From: Microbacterium fluvii
GTDB lineage: Bacteria > Actinomycetota > Actinomycetes > Actinomycetales > Microbacteriaceae
Direction: 5' to 3'
DNA: 64,000 nucleotides
NCBI RefSeq assembly: GCF_025515205.1
Contig: NZ_JAOPFX010000001.1
Span: 992,001-1,056,000, forward strand
Shown here: positions 24,030-32,059 of the stretch, one piece after another
Numbering within the stretch: position 1 is the stretch's first letter
Layout: each line of letters begins with the position of its first letter
Notes under the pieces: generated by a model
Told to the model about the DNA's origin: nothing
What the model saw: the letters and a program-made list of their open reading frames with translations, nothing else
Databases searched by the model: none
Position numbers and translations under genes: made by a program

Positions 24030-24905
24030 CTACGCGGCCGGCGCGAGCGCGTCGAGCAGGCGGGTGCGCAGTGCCTGGGACCGCTCGGTGAAGCCGCGCT
24101 GCCGGCGCACGTACTCCGCCTTGCCCTCCGCCGTCTCGATCGCGACCGGCGCGTAGCCCCACGCGGCGAGGTCGTAGGGCGAGGCCCGCATGTCGAGCAC
24201 GCGGATGTCGCGGGCCAGCTCGAAGCTGTCCAGCAGCAGGTCGCCGGGAACGAGCGGGCCGAGCTTCATCGCCCACTTGTACACGTCCATACCCGCGTGC
24301 AGGCACCCCGGCTGCTCCATCAGCGGCTGGGTCTCGCGCGTGGGGGTGAAGCGGTTCCGCGGCGCGGCGTCGTCGGTGAAGAAGCGGAACGCGTCGATGT
24401 GCGTGCAGCGCAGCTCGTGCGCGTCGACCACGTCGTCGGTGCCGCGGCCGCCGAGCCGCAGCGGAACGGCGTGGCGGTGCTCCGGGGTGCGATAGACCAT
24501 CGCCCACTCGTGCAGGCCGAAGCAGCCGAACTGCGCGGGGCGCGCGGCGGTGAGGCGCAGCATCCGCTCGCACAATGCGAACAGCTCGGGCTTGTCGGTG
24601 GCGAAGGCGGCGGCGTCGACCCGCAGGCCGCCGGCCGTCTCCCCGGGGACGTACCACCGCCAGCCCGCGCGCGGCTCGGCGGCCGCGTCGGAGAGCTCGA
24701 CCCCCGCGCCGGGGTGCCAGCGGCGCAGCAGGGCCGGCTTGTACGAGTAGTAGGTGAACAGGAAGTCCTCGACCGGATGCTTCTCGGCCCGCGCCGCGCG
24801 GGCGCGATGGTCGGCCGTCAGCAGGTCGGCACGCTCGTGGTGCGCGTCTTCGAGGGACCGCCACTCGTCGCGCGTCAGCACGGTGTCGAGGGCGGTCGGG
24901 CTCAC
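24030..24905 (-). CDS. Conserved actinobacterial protein usually labelled 3-methyladenine DNA glycosylase
   Basis: 291 aa. Recognised by EKHPVEDFLFTYYSYKPALLRRWHPG, HIDAFRFFTDDAAP and QPGCLHAGMDVYKWAMKLGP. Proteins with these motifs are commonly annotated as 3-methyladenine DNA glycosylase in actinobacteria, but I see neither an HhH-GPD nor an AlkC/AlkD repeat pattern, so the name is doubtful. GTG start 6 nt after TACCCT. It converges with the metallopeptidase gene with 3 nt between stops and precedes no obvious partner. Confidence 0.8.
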   Translation of the reverse strand: MSPTALDTVLTRDEWRSLEDAHHERADLLTADHRARAARAEKHPVEDFLFTYYSYKPALLRRWHPGAGVELSDAAAEPRAGWRWYVPGETAGGLRVDAAAFATDKPELFALCERMLRLTAARPAQFGCFGLHEWAMVYRTPEHRHAVPLRLGGRGTDDVVDAHELRCTHIDAFRFFTDDAAPRNRFTPTRETQPLMEQPGCLHAGMDVYKWAMKLGPLVPGDLLLDSFELARDIRVLDMRASPYDLAAWGYAPVAIETAEGKAEYVRRQRGFTERSQALRTRLLDALAPAA

Positions 24906-24911
24906 CCTTCC

Positions 24912-24917
24912 AGGGTA
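24912..24917 (-). promoter_or_regulatory. -10 box of the 291-aa protein gene (leaderless)
   Basis: TACCCT on the minus strand, 6 nt before the GTG at 24905. Confidence 0.55.
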
Positions 24918-24920
24918 CGA

Positions 24921-25631
24921 CTACGCCTCGACGGGCTCGATCAGCTCTGGGCCGTTGTTGCGCACGTTGCCGACCGCCTTCGACACGACGTGGTCGTCGA
25001 GCGAGTCGGCCACGTCCGGTGCGGCATCGATCGCGGCGTCGAGCACGTCGCGCACGTTGTCGGTCGACGGATCGAGCCACGCGTCGGCGTGGTCTTCGTC
25101 GAGGAACAGCGGCATGCGGTCGTGGATCGACCCGAGTCGCCCGATCGCGTCGCGGGTGAGGATCGTGAAGCTCAGCAGCCACGGGTCGACGCCCTCTGCG
25201 GCGCCGGCGTCCTTCCACCACTCGTAGAGGCCGGCCAGCAGCAGCGGCGAGCCGTCCGCGGGGTGGATGTAGTGCGGGATCTTCTGTCCGTCGACGGTCT
25301 TCCACTCGTAGTACCCCGACACCGGCACCACCGCACGGCGCTTCTCGAAGGCGCCGCGGAACATCGGCTTGTCTTCGAGCTCTTCGGCCCGCGCGTTGAA
25401 GGCGCGCACGCCGATCGAGGAATCCTTCGCCCACGGCGGCACGAGGCCCCACCGCGCCGCCGCGATCCGGCGGGTGGGCGGTTCGGTCTTGGTCGAATCG
25501 AGCACGATCGCGGCACGATCGGTGGGCGCCACGTTGAAGGAGGGAGCGGGCAGATCGTCGGCGATGAGGTCGGCGCGCAGCACGCCCACGAGTTCTGACC
25601 CGACTTCGGCAACCACGAATCGACCGCACAT
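24921..25631 (-). CDS. SOS response-associated peptidase (SRAP/YedK, HMCES family)
   Basis: 236 aa. MCGRFV start exposes the catalytic Cys2; FNVAPTDRAAIV, WGLVPPWAKD, FNARAEEL, VVPVSGYYEWK (Glu) and SIHDRMPLFL (His) are the SRAP active-site motifs. The family forms a thiazolidine crosslink with abasic sites in single-stranded DNA and protects them. Leaderless start after TAGGCT. It sits 15 nt upstream of the previous gene on the same strand, so both may respond to DNA damage; no SOS box was recognised. Confidence 0.95.
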   Translation of the reverse strand: MCGRFVVAEVGSELVGVLRADLIADDLPAPSFNVAPTDRAAIVLDSTKTEPPTRRIAAARWGLVPPWAKDSSIGVRAFNARAEELEDKPMFRGAFEKRRAVVPVSGYYEWKTVDGQKIPHYIHPADGSPLLLAGLYEWWKDAGAAEGVDPWLLSFTILTRDAIGRLGSIHDRMPLFLDEDHADAWLDPSTDNVRDVLDAAIDAAPDVADSLDDHVVSKAVGNVRNNGPELIEPVEA

Positions 25632-25637
25632 GCCGCC

Positions 25638-25643
25638 AGCCTA
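25638..25643 (-). promoter_or_regulatory. -10 box of SRAP gene (leaderless)
   Basis: TAGGCT on the minus strand, 6 nt before the ATG at 25631. Confidence 0.6.
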
Positions 25644-25663
25644 GGCGGCGCCTCCGACAGCGG

Positions 25664-26698
25664 TCAGTCGGCGGTGATGCCGACCTCTTCGAGGCGCTCC
25701 AGCAGCTCGGCTCCGTCGTCGCCGGTGACCCACGGCACGCTGGCGGCGGTGTGGTCGTCGACGACGGTGCGACCGCCGGCGAGCACGGCCTCGGTGGGGG
25801 TGAGGCGGCGGATCGCGATCGCGGCGACGTTCTGAGGATGCGCGCTGGTGAAGGTCGTGTACAGCTCGTCGTCGTGCTGCCCGTCGTCGCCGATCAGCAG
25901 CCAGGTGATCTCGGGGAACTCGGTGGCCAGCCGCTCGAGGTTGGTGCTCTTGTGGACCTTGCCGCTGCGGAACCAGCGATCGTGGGTGGGGCCCCAGTCG
26001 GTGAGCAGCATGGCCCCCGACGGGAAGAGGTGCCGCCGCAGGAACCGCGCGAGGGTCGGGGCCACGTTCCACGCGCCCGTCGAGAGGTAGACGACGGGCG
26101 CGCCGGGGTGATCTCGGACGAGGCGCTCGAGCAGCACGGCCATGCCGGGCACGGGCTGGCGGGCGTGCTCGGCGACGACGAACGAGTTCCAGGCGGCGAT
26201 GAGCGGGCGGGGGAGCGCGGTGACCATGACGGTGTCGTCGACGTCGGAGACGACGCCGAACCGCACGTCGGGGCCGACGACGAACACCTTCGCCTCGACG
26301 GGCTCGCCGCCTTCGACCGACATCTCGATCGACTGCCAGCCCGGCTCGAGCCGGCCCGGCAGCACGGTGTCGACCACTCCGCCGCGGTCGGCGACGATCT
26401 CGTGGGTGCGCCCCGCGATGGTCACCGTCACGGGTGCGTAGCCCACCGGCACGGAGGCGAAGCTGCGCCAGCCGCGCACGGAGGCGTATTCGCCGGAGCG
26501 GCGGGGCTTGATCGGCGGCACCATCAGCACGCGGCCGACGACGCGGATCCATTCCTGGCTGCCGTAGCCGGGGAAGGGCATGACCGTGGGGACCTGGCCG
26601 CGGGCGCGGGCGCGGCGCTCGCGCCACGCGTGGTACCGGTACTCGAGGCGGGCGAGCCACAGCACCTTGGCAGGCTCGCCGGGGGGAGTATCGGGCAT
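25664..26698 (-). CDS. App1-family (DUF2183) phosphatase
   Basis: 344 aa. HAD-like motif FGVVSDVDDTVMVTALP (DxDxT) in the middle, VVYLSTGAWNVAPTLARFL and LLIGDDGQHDDELY as further HAD motifs; these are the features of the App1/phosphatidate phosphatase catalytic domain (DUF2183). The N-terminal third is a beta-rich domain usual for bacterial members. The substrate is probably a phosphatidate or another phosphomonoester. It follows dedA closely on the same strand (4-nt gap), so both may belong to lipid metabolism. Confidence 0.9.
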   Translation of the reverse strand: MPDTPPGEPAKVLWLARLEYRYHAWRERRARARGQVPTVMPFPGYGSQEWIRVVGRVLMVPPIKPRRSGEYASVRGWRSFASVPVGYAPVTVTIAGRTHEIVADRGGVVDTVLPGRLEPGWQSIEMSVEGGEPVEAKVFVVGPDVRFGVVSDVDDTVMVTALPRPLIAAWNSFVVAEHARQPVPGMAVLLERLVRDHPGAPVVYLSTGAWNVAPTLARFLRRHLFPSGAMLLTDWGPTHDRWFRSGKVHKSTNLERLATEFPEITWLLIGDDGQHDDELYTTFTSAHPQNVAAIAIRRLTPTEAVLAGGRTVVDDHTAASVPWVTGDDGAELLERLEEVGITAD

Positions 26699-26702
26699 CC
26701 CC

Positions 26703-27386
26703 TCAGTCTTCCACGTGATCCTCCGCGTTCCCTGCGTCGGCCTCGCCCGCGGCCTCGAAGTGGCGGCGCTCGGACTTCTCGATGACCTTCTTTGCGCCCC
26801 AGACGACCAGGGCGAACAGCACGAGCACGCCCACCAGCAGGTAGCCCGCGACGTGCAGCCGGTCGGACAGCTCCCGGTACGCGCCGCCGGCGCTCGCCGC
26901 CACGCCGACGTAGAGGCCCGTCCACAGGACGCATGCCGGGACGGTCCACGCCAGGAATCGCCGGTAGGCGAACCCGCTCATGCCGACGGTCAGCGGCACG
27001 AGCGAGTGCAGCACCGGCAGGAAGCGCGAGAGGAAGATCGCGGGACCGCCACGGCGGCGCAGGTACCGCTCGGAGCGCACCCAGTTGTGCTCGCCGATCC
27101 TGCGCCCGAGCGCCGAACGGCGCAGCACCGGGCCGAGCAGACGCCCCAGCCAGAACCCGATGCTCTCGCCCACGAGCGATCCGACCAGCACCGCGACCGC
27201 GAGCCAGACCGCCTCCGACGGGGAGGCGACGGCGAGTCCTGCGACGATCACGATGGTGTCGCCCGGCACGACCAGGCCCACCAGCACGCTCGTCTCGAGC
27301 ATCATCGCGAGCCCCGCCAGCATCGTCCGCAGCACCGGGTCGACGCTCTGCACGGCATCGAGCAGCCACGTGACGAACTCGTTCAC
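26703..27386 (-). CDS. DedA family membrane protein
   Basis: 227 aa, GTG start 6 nt after TAGGCT. DedA/VTT fold: LVPGDTIVIVAGLAVA (the conserved PGDT/E motif), GSLVGESIGFWLGRLLG, and FLSRFLPVLHSLVPLTVGMSGF with the conserved Arg and Pro, followed by helices at the C-terminus. The family flips lipids (C55-P or PE scramblases) at the membrane. Co-directional with the App1-type phosphatase gene. Confidence 0.93.
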   Translation of the reverse strand: MNEFVTWLLDAVQSVDPVLRTMLAGLAMMLETSVLVGLVVPGDTIVIVAGLAVASPSEAVWLAVAVLVGSLVGESIGFWLGRLLGPVLRRSALGRRIGEHNWVRSERYLRRRGGPAIFLSRFLPVLHSLVPLTVGMSGFAYRRFLAWTVPACVLWTGLYVGVAASAGGAYRELSDRLHVAGYLLVGVLVLFALVVWGAKKVIEKSERRHFEAAGEADAGNAEDHVED

Positions 27387-27392
27387 GCCTCG

Positions 27393-27398
27393 AGCCTA
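27393..27398 (-). promoter_or_regulatory. -10 box of dedA-type gene (leaderless)
   Basis: TAGGCT on the minus strand, 6 nt before the GTG at 27386; divergent from the pabB promoter. Confidence 0.6.
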
Positions 27399-27416
27399 GG
27401 GGTGGGGCCGCGCCCC

Positions 27417-27422
27417 TACCCT
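27417..27422 (+). promoter_or_regulatory. -10 box of pabB (leaderless)
   Basis: TACCCT, 6 nt before the ATG at 27429. Confidence 0.6.
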
Positions 27423-27428
27423 GGGAGC

Positions 27429-28733
27429 ATGCCCCGCAGTCGCGTCGTCGTGCCGCTGGAGCACGTCGTCGACGCATCGGCGGCCTACGCGGTGTTCGCC
27501 GCCGCGGCGACCGAGTCGTTCTGGCTCGACGCGGGCCCCGACGCCGCCGAAGGCTGGAGCTTCGTCGGCAGCGGGGCGGCCGAGCCCGATGCCGACGCCG
27601 TGCGGGCGGTCGTGCTCGCGCTCGCCGCATCCGACGCACCGGCGCTGCCGGAGTGGGTCGGATGGGTCGGCTACGAGGCGGGGGTCGCCCGCGCCGGTGC
27701 GCCGACCGCCTCGAGCGGCGACGATGCGCCCGCAGAGCTCTGGCTGCGCGTCGAGCGGATGCTGGCGCTCGACCACGCGACCGGCACGGCGTGGCTCGTG
27801 GCCGACCCCGCCGAGATCGCCGTGCTGCGCTCGGCGCTGGTGGAGGCCGCGCCGGTCGAGGCAGCGCCCGCGCCGTCGCTCGGGGTCGCGACCGGCCGGC
27901 ACGAGCCGGCCGCATATGCGGCCCTCATCGAACAGTGCCGCGCGGCGATCCGCGAGGGCGACGCCTATCAGCTGTGCCTGACGACGCGGTTCGAACTGGC
28001 CGCATCCGTCGATCCCTTCGCGACGTTCCTGCGCCTGCGCGCAGCGACCCCCTCGCACCACGGCGGGCTCATCGTCTCGGGCGGGGCGGCCCTGATCAGC
28101 GCGAGCCCGGAGCAGTTCCTCGATGTCGCCGGAGGGCGAGTGTCGACCAGGCCGATCAAGGGCACCCGGCCGCGGGGCGCCGATGCCGCCGCCGATGCGG
28201 CGCTCGCCGACGAGCTGCTGGCCAGTGTCAAGGAGCGCGCCGAGAACGTCATGATCGTCGATCTCATGCGCAACGACCTCTCGCGGGTGTGCGCGCCGGG
28301 GTCGGTCGGGGTCGATGCGCTCCTGGCCGTCGAGAGCTACCCGGCCGTGCACCAGCTCGTGAGCACGGTATCGGGGGAGCTGCTGCCGGAGGCCACCGTC
28401 GGCGACCTGCTCGACGCCGCCTTTCCCGCCGGGAGCATGACGGGCGCCCCGAAGCTGTCGGCCATGACGATCCTGCACCGGCTCGAAGGCGGCCCCCGCG
28501 GGGTCTACGCGGGCTGCTTCGGCTGGGTCGGCACGGGCGGGCGGGCAGACCTCGCCATGGTGATCCGCTCGATCGTCGCGACGCCCGATCTCACGTGGGT
28601 CGGGGCCGGCGGCGGCATCACGTGGCTGTCGGATGCCGCGGCCGAAGTCGCCGAGGTGGGGCTGAAGGCGCGCGCCCCGCTGGCCGCCCTGGGCGCGCTG
28701 CCACCGCCGGGATGGACCGAGGCGGTCCGCTAG
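27429..28733 (+). CDS. pabB: Aminodeoxychorismate synthase component I
   Basis: 434 aa. Chorismate-binding enzyme. [12 protein letters not shown] carries the Lys of the PIKGT motif that marks PabB (anthranilate synthases have Ala there), followed by [20 protein letters not shown] and [15 protein letters not shown]. It makes 4-amino-4-deoxychorismate for folate synthesis, with a glutaminase subunit not seen here. The N-terminal 130 residues are the divergent lid domain. Own leaderless promoter; its stop codon overlaps the -10 box of leuS. Confidence 0.9.
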   Translation: MPRSRVVVPLEHVVDASAAYAVFAAAATESFWLDAGPDAAEGWSFVGSGAAEPDADAVRAVVLALAASDAPALPEWVGWVGYEAGVARAGAPTASSGDDAPAELWLRVERMLALDHATGTAWLVADPAEIAVLRSALVEAAPVEAAPAPSLGVATGRHEPAAYAALIEQCRAAIREGDAYQLCLTTRFELAASVDPFATFLRLRAATPSHHGGLIVSGGAALISASPEQFLDVAGGRVSTRPIKGTRPRGADAAADAALADELLASVKERAENVMIVDLMRNDLSRVCAPGSVGVDALLAVESYPAVHQLVSTVSGELLPEATVGDLLDAAFPAGSMTGAPKLSAMTILHRLEGGPRGVYAGCFGWVGTGGRADLAMVIRSIVATPDLTWVGAGGGITWLSDAAAEVAEVGLKARAPLAALGALPPPGWTEAVR

Positions 28734-28736
28734 TCT
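28731..28736 (+). promoter_or_regulatory. -10 box upstream of leuS
   Basis: TAGTCT, overlapping the pabB stop codon. The transcript would start near 28742-28743, which leaves a leader of about 43 nt before the leuS GTG. Confidence 0.5.
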
Positions 28737-28741
28737 GGAAG

Positions 28742-28762
28742 GTGCGCTGTGCGCGCTCCTGA
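28742..28762 (+). other. Possible leaderless upstream ORF before leuS
   Basis: GTG CGC TGT GCG CGC TCC TGA encodes a six-residue peptide, and its GTG lies 5 nt after the -10 box, in leaderless position. It ends 23 nt before the leuS start. It has no Leu codon. It may be chance. Confidence 0.25.
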
Positions 28763-28785
28763 GCCTCAGATTGGTACCCGTTCCC

Positions 28786-31362
28786 GTGAGTCAGATCCCC
28801 GCCGCCGATTCCTCCGCGCCCTCGGACGCCTACGACGCCTATGCCGTGCAGCAGAAGTGGCAGGCGCGCTGGGCCGAGGCCGATCCGTTCAAGGCGGGCG
28901 GCGACGACGACACGCGTCCGCGCAAGTACGTGCTGGGCATGTTCCCGTACCCCTCGGGCGACCTGCACATGGGCCACGCCGAGAGCTACGCCTACGTCGA
29001 CATCGTGGCGCGGTTCTGGCGCCACCGCGGCTACAACGTGCTCAACCCGATCGGGTGGGACTCGTTCGGCCTGCCGGCTGAGAACGCCGCCATCCAGCGC
29101 GGCGCCGACCCGCGCGCCTGGACCTACGCCAATATCGAGCAGCACAAGAAGAGCTTCCGCGAGTACGGCTCGTCGTACGACTGGAGCCGCATCCTGCACA
29201 CGAGCGACCCGGAGTACTACCGCTGGAACCAGTGGCTGTTCCAGCGCCTGTACGAACGGGATCTCGCGTATCGCAAAGAGAGCCCGGTCAACTGGTGCCC
29301 CAACGACCAGACGGTGCTCGCCAACGAGCAGGTCGTCGACGGGCGCTGCGAGCGCTGCGGTGCCGAGGTCGTCAAGAAGAAGCTGACGCAGTGGTACTTC
29401 AAGATCACCGACTACGCCGACCGGCTGCTCGACGACCTGAACCAGCTCGAGGGCTTCTGGCCGTCGAAGGTCATCCGCATGCAGCGCAACTGGATCGGCC
29501 GCTCGGTGGGCGCCGACATCGACTTCGAGATCGAGGGCCACCCCGAGAAGGTCACGGTCTTCTCCACCCGCCCCGACACGCTGCACGGTGCGACGTTCTT
29601 CGTCGTCGCCCCCGACAGCGACCTTGCCGCAGAGCTCGCCGCCGGCGCTCCCGCCGAAGTGCGCATGCGCTTCCAGGACTATCTCGACAGCGTCGGACGC
29701 GAGACCGAGATCGAGCGTCAGTCGACCGACCGCCCGAAGACGGGCGTGTTCCTCGAGCGCTACGCGGTCAACCCGATCAACGGCGAGCGCCTGCCGATCT
29801 GGGCCGCCGACTACGTGCTGGCCGACTACGGTCACGGCGCCGTCATGGCTGTGCCGGCCCACGACCAGCGCGACCTCGACTTCGCCCGCGCCTTCGACCT
29901 GCCGGTCAAGGTCGTCGTCGACACGACGGCGCCGGTCACCGGCTCGATCTCGGTGATCGAGCTCGACGACGAGGGCAACCCCGTCGACCCCGCCGGCGAC
30001 CTCGCCGACCTCGACCCCGCGCAGACGGGCATCGCCCTCACCGGCGAGGGCCGACTGATCAACTCCGGCGCTCTCGACGGTCTCAGCAAGCGCAACGCCA
30101 TCGCGCGCATGATCGAGCAGCTCGAGAAGCTCGGTGCGGGGCGCGCGGCCAAGTCGTATCGCCTCCGCGACTGGCTCATCTCGCGCCAGCGCTTCTGGGG
30201 CACCCCGATCCCGATGATCCACACCGCCGACGGGCGCATCGTGCCGGTGCCCGACGACCAGCTGCCGCTGACCCTGCCCGACGCGCAGGGCCTCGACCTC
30301 ACCCCGAAGGGCACCTCGCCCCTGGGCGGCGCGACCGAATGGATGCAGACGGTCGACCCCGAGACGGGGGAGCCGGCGCTGCGCGACCCCGACACGATGG
30401 ACACCTTCGTCGACAGCTCGTGGTACTTCCTGCGCTTCCTCGCGCCGAACGACCACGCAGAGGCCTTCCCGGTCGCCCAGGCGCACCGCTGGGCGCCGGT
30501 CGACAGCTACATCGGCGGCGTCGAGCACGCGATCCTGCACCTGCTGTACGCCCGGTTCATCACCAAGGTGCTCTTCGACATGGGTCTGGTCGACTTCACC
30601 GAGCCCTTCTCGAGCCTCATCAACCAGGGCATGGTGCTGCAGGACGGCTCGAAGATGTCCAAGAGCAAGGGCAACCTCGTCGAGTTCGCCTCGAGCATGG
30701 TGGACCCAGGAGCGGATGCGGTGCGCACCGCGATCGCCTTCGCCGGACCCGTCGAAGACGACATCGACTGGCAGGACGTCTCCACCACCGGTTCCCAGAA
30801 GTTCCTGGCGCGCGCCTGGCGCATCGCGAAAGACGTCTCGAGCGCCCCCGATGTGGTGTGGGCCGAGGGCGATCAGGCGCTGCGCCGGGTCACCCACCGC
30901 CTCCTCGCCGACGCGCCCGGTCTGGTCGAGCAGACGAAGTTCAACGTCGTCGTGGCCCGCCTCATGGAGCTCGTCAACGCGACCCGCAAGACCATCGACA
31001 GCGGTGCCGGCCCCGCCGACCCCGCCGTGCGCGAGGCCGCCGAGGCGACTGCGATGGTGCTCGATCTGTTCGCCCCGCACACGGCGGAGGAGATGTGGGA
31101 GATCCTCGGCTACTCCGGCTTCGTCGGCCTCGTGCCGTGGCGCCAGGCGGACCCGACGCTCCTGGTCGAGGAGTCGGTGACGGCGGTCGTGCAGATCGAC
31201 GGCAAGGTGCGCGCGACCCTCGAGGTGCCCGCTCGCATCGACGGCGACGCGCTGGAGGCGCTCGCCCGCGCCGATGAGCGCGTGCTGCGCTCGCTCGGCG
31301 ACAAGCAGATCGTGCGGGCCATCGTGCGCGCTCCGAAGGTGGTCAGCTTCAGCACGCGCTGA
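28786..31362 (+). CDS. leuS: Leucyl-tRNA synthetase
   Basis: 858 aa from the GTG at 28786; a TTG at 28771 is the alternative start, and neither has a clear ribosome site. Class I signatures: [16 protein letters not shown] (HIGH) and [10 protein letters not shown] (KMSKS), with the editing domain between them ([40 protein letters not shown]). Charges tRNA-Leu in the cytosol. Length normal for the bacterial enzyme. It stands alone between pabB and the comEA-comEC-holA group. Confidence 0.96.
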   Translation: MSQIPAADSSAPSDAYDAYAVQQKWQARWAEADPFKAGGDDDTRPRKYVLGMFPYPSGDLHMGHAESYAYVDIVARFWRHRGYNVLNPIGWDSFGLPAENAAIQRGADPRAWTYANIEQHKKSFREYGSSYDWSRILHTSDPEYYRWNQWLFQRLYERDLAYRKESPVNWCPNDQTVLANEQVVDGRCERCGAEVVKKKLTQWYFKITDYADRLLDDLNQLEGFWPSKVIRMQRNWIGRSVGADIDFEIEGHPEKVTVFSTRPDTLHGATFFVVAPDSDLAAELAAGAPAEVRMRFQDYLDSVGRETEIERQSTDRPKTGVFLERYAVNPINGERLPIWAADYVLADYGHGAVMAVPAHDQRDLDFARAFDLPVKVVVDTTAPVTGSISVIELDDEGNPVDPAGDLADLDPAQTGIALTGEGRLINSGALDGLSKRNAIARMIEQLEKLGAGRAAKSYRLRDWLISRQRFWGTPIPMIHTADGRIVPVPDDQLPLTLPDAQGLDLTPKGTSPLGGATEWMQTVDPETGEPALRDPDTMDTFVDSSWYFLRFLAPNDHAEAFPVAQAHRWAPVDSYIGGVEHAILHLLYARFITKVLFDMGLVDFTEPFSSLINQGMVLQDGSKMSKSKGNLVEFASSMVDPGADAVRTAIAFAGPVEDDIDWQDVSTTGSQKFLARAWRIAKDVSSAPDVVWAEGDQALRRVTHRLLADAPGLVEQTKFNVVVARLMELVNATRKTIDSGAGPADPAVREAAEATAMVLDLFAPHTAEEMWEILGYSGFVGLVPWRQADPTLLVEESVTAVVQIDGKVRATLEVPARIDGDALEALARADERVLRSLGDKQIVRAIVRAPKVVSFSTR

Positions 31363-31443
31363 GGCCTCCTCCCCACCCCGGGCGCCGCAGCCGAGTCTGC
31401 CCTGATCGGAGGCGGCCGCATCCGTCGTCGTCGTCGACACGCC

Positions 31444-31449
31444 TAGCGT
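31444..31449 (+). promoter_or_regulatory. -10 box of comEA (leaderless)
   Basis: TAGCGT, 7 nt before the ATG at 31457. The in-frame GTG at 31448 lies inside the box, which argues for the ATG as start. Confidence 0.55.
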
Positions 31450-31456
31450 GACGTCG

Positions 31457-32059
31457 ATGAGACGAGCGGAGCAGGCAGAGCGCGCGTCGCCGCGTGTGCG
31501 CATCGGCGTCGGCGCGGCGATCGTGCTGGCGATCGCGGCGCTGGCGGCCACGGTCGTCGTCGGCATCGTGCGCAGCGCGCTGACACCCGTCGACGTGGTC
31601 TCGACCGCCGTCACGCCGACGGTCACCCCCGCGCCGGCCGAGCAGCTGTTCGTGCACGTGACGGGCGCCGTGCACGAGCCGGGGCTGTTCGTGCTGCCCG
31701 CCGGTTCCCGGGTGATCGACGCGGTCTCCGCCGCGGGCGGACTCGCCGACGACGCCGCGCGGGAGGGGGTGAACCTCGCGCGCGAGGTCGCCGACGGCGA
31801 GCTGCTGCACGTGCCGGCCATCGGCGAAGAGCCCTCGACCGCCCCCGCCGGCACCGAGCCGACCGATGGCATCGTCGACCTCAACACCGCCGACCTCGCG
31901 GCCCTCGACACGCTGCCGAGAGTGGGGCCCGCGATCGCGCAGCGCATCATCGACTGGCGCGAGCAGAACGGGCCGTTCACGAGCGTCGAAGATCTGCTGG
32001 CGGTGCCCGGAATCGGCGAGAAGATGCTCGCGTCACTGCGGGAGCTCGTGCGCGTGTGA
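31457..32059 (+). CDS. comEA: ComEA-like DNA-binding protein
   Basis: 200 aa. N-terminal membrane anchor (about residues 15-40), a SLBB-type domain (FVHVTGAVHEPGLFVLPAGSRVIDAVSAAGG), a linker, and a C-terminal double helix-hairpin-helix (VDLNTADLAALDTLPRVGPAIAQRIIDWR ... DLLAVPGIGEKMLASL). It binds incoming DNA at the outer face of the membrane for uptake by ComEC. TGA overlaps the comEC start. Natural competence in this organism is not shown by this alone. Confidence 0.92.
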   Translation: MRRAEQAERASPRVRIGVGAAIVLAIAALAATVVVGIVRSALTPVDVVSTAVTPTVTPAPAEQLFVHVTGAVHEPGLFVLPAGSRVIDAVSAAGGLADDAAREGVNLAREVADGELLHVPAIGEEPSTAPAGTEPTDGIVDLNTADLAALDTLPRVGPAIAQRIIDWREQNGPFTSVEDLLAVPGIGEKMLASLRELVRV

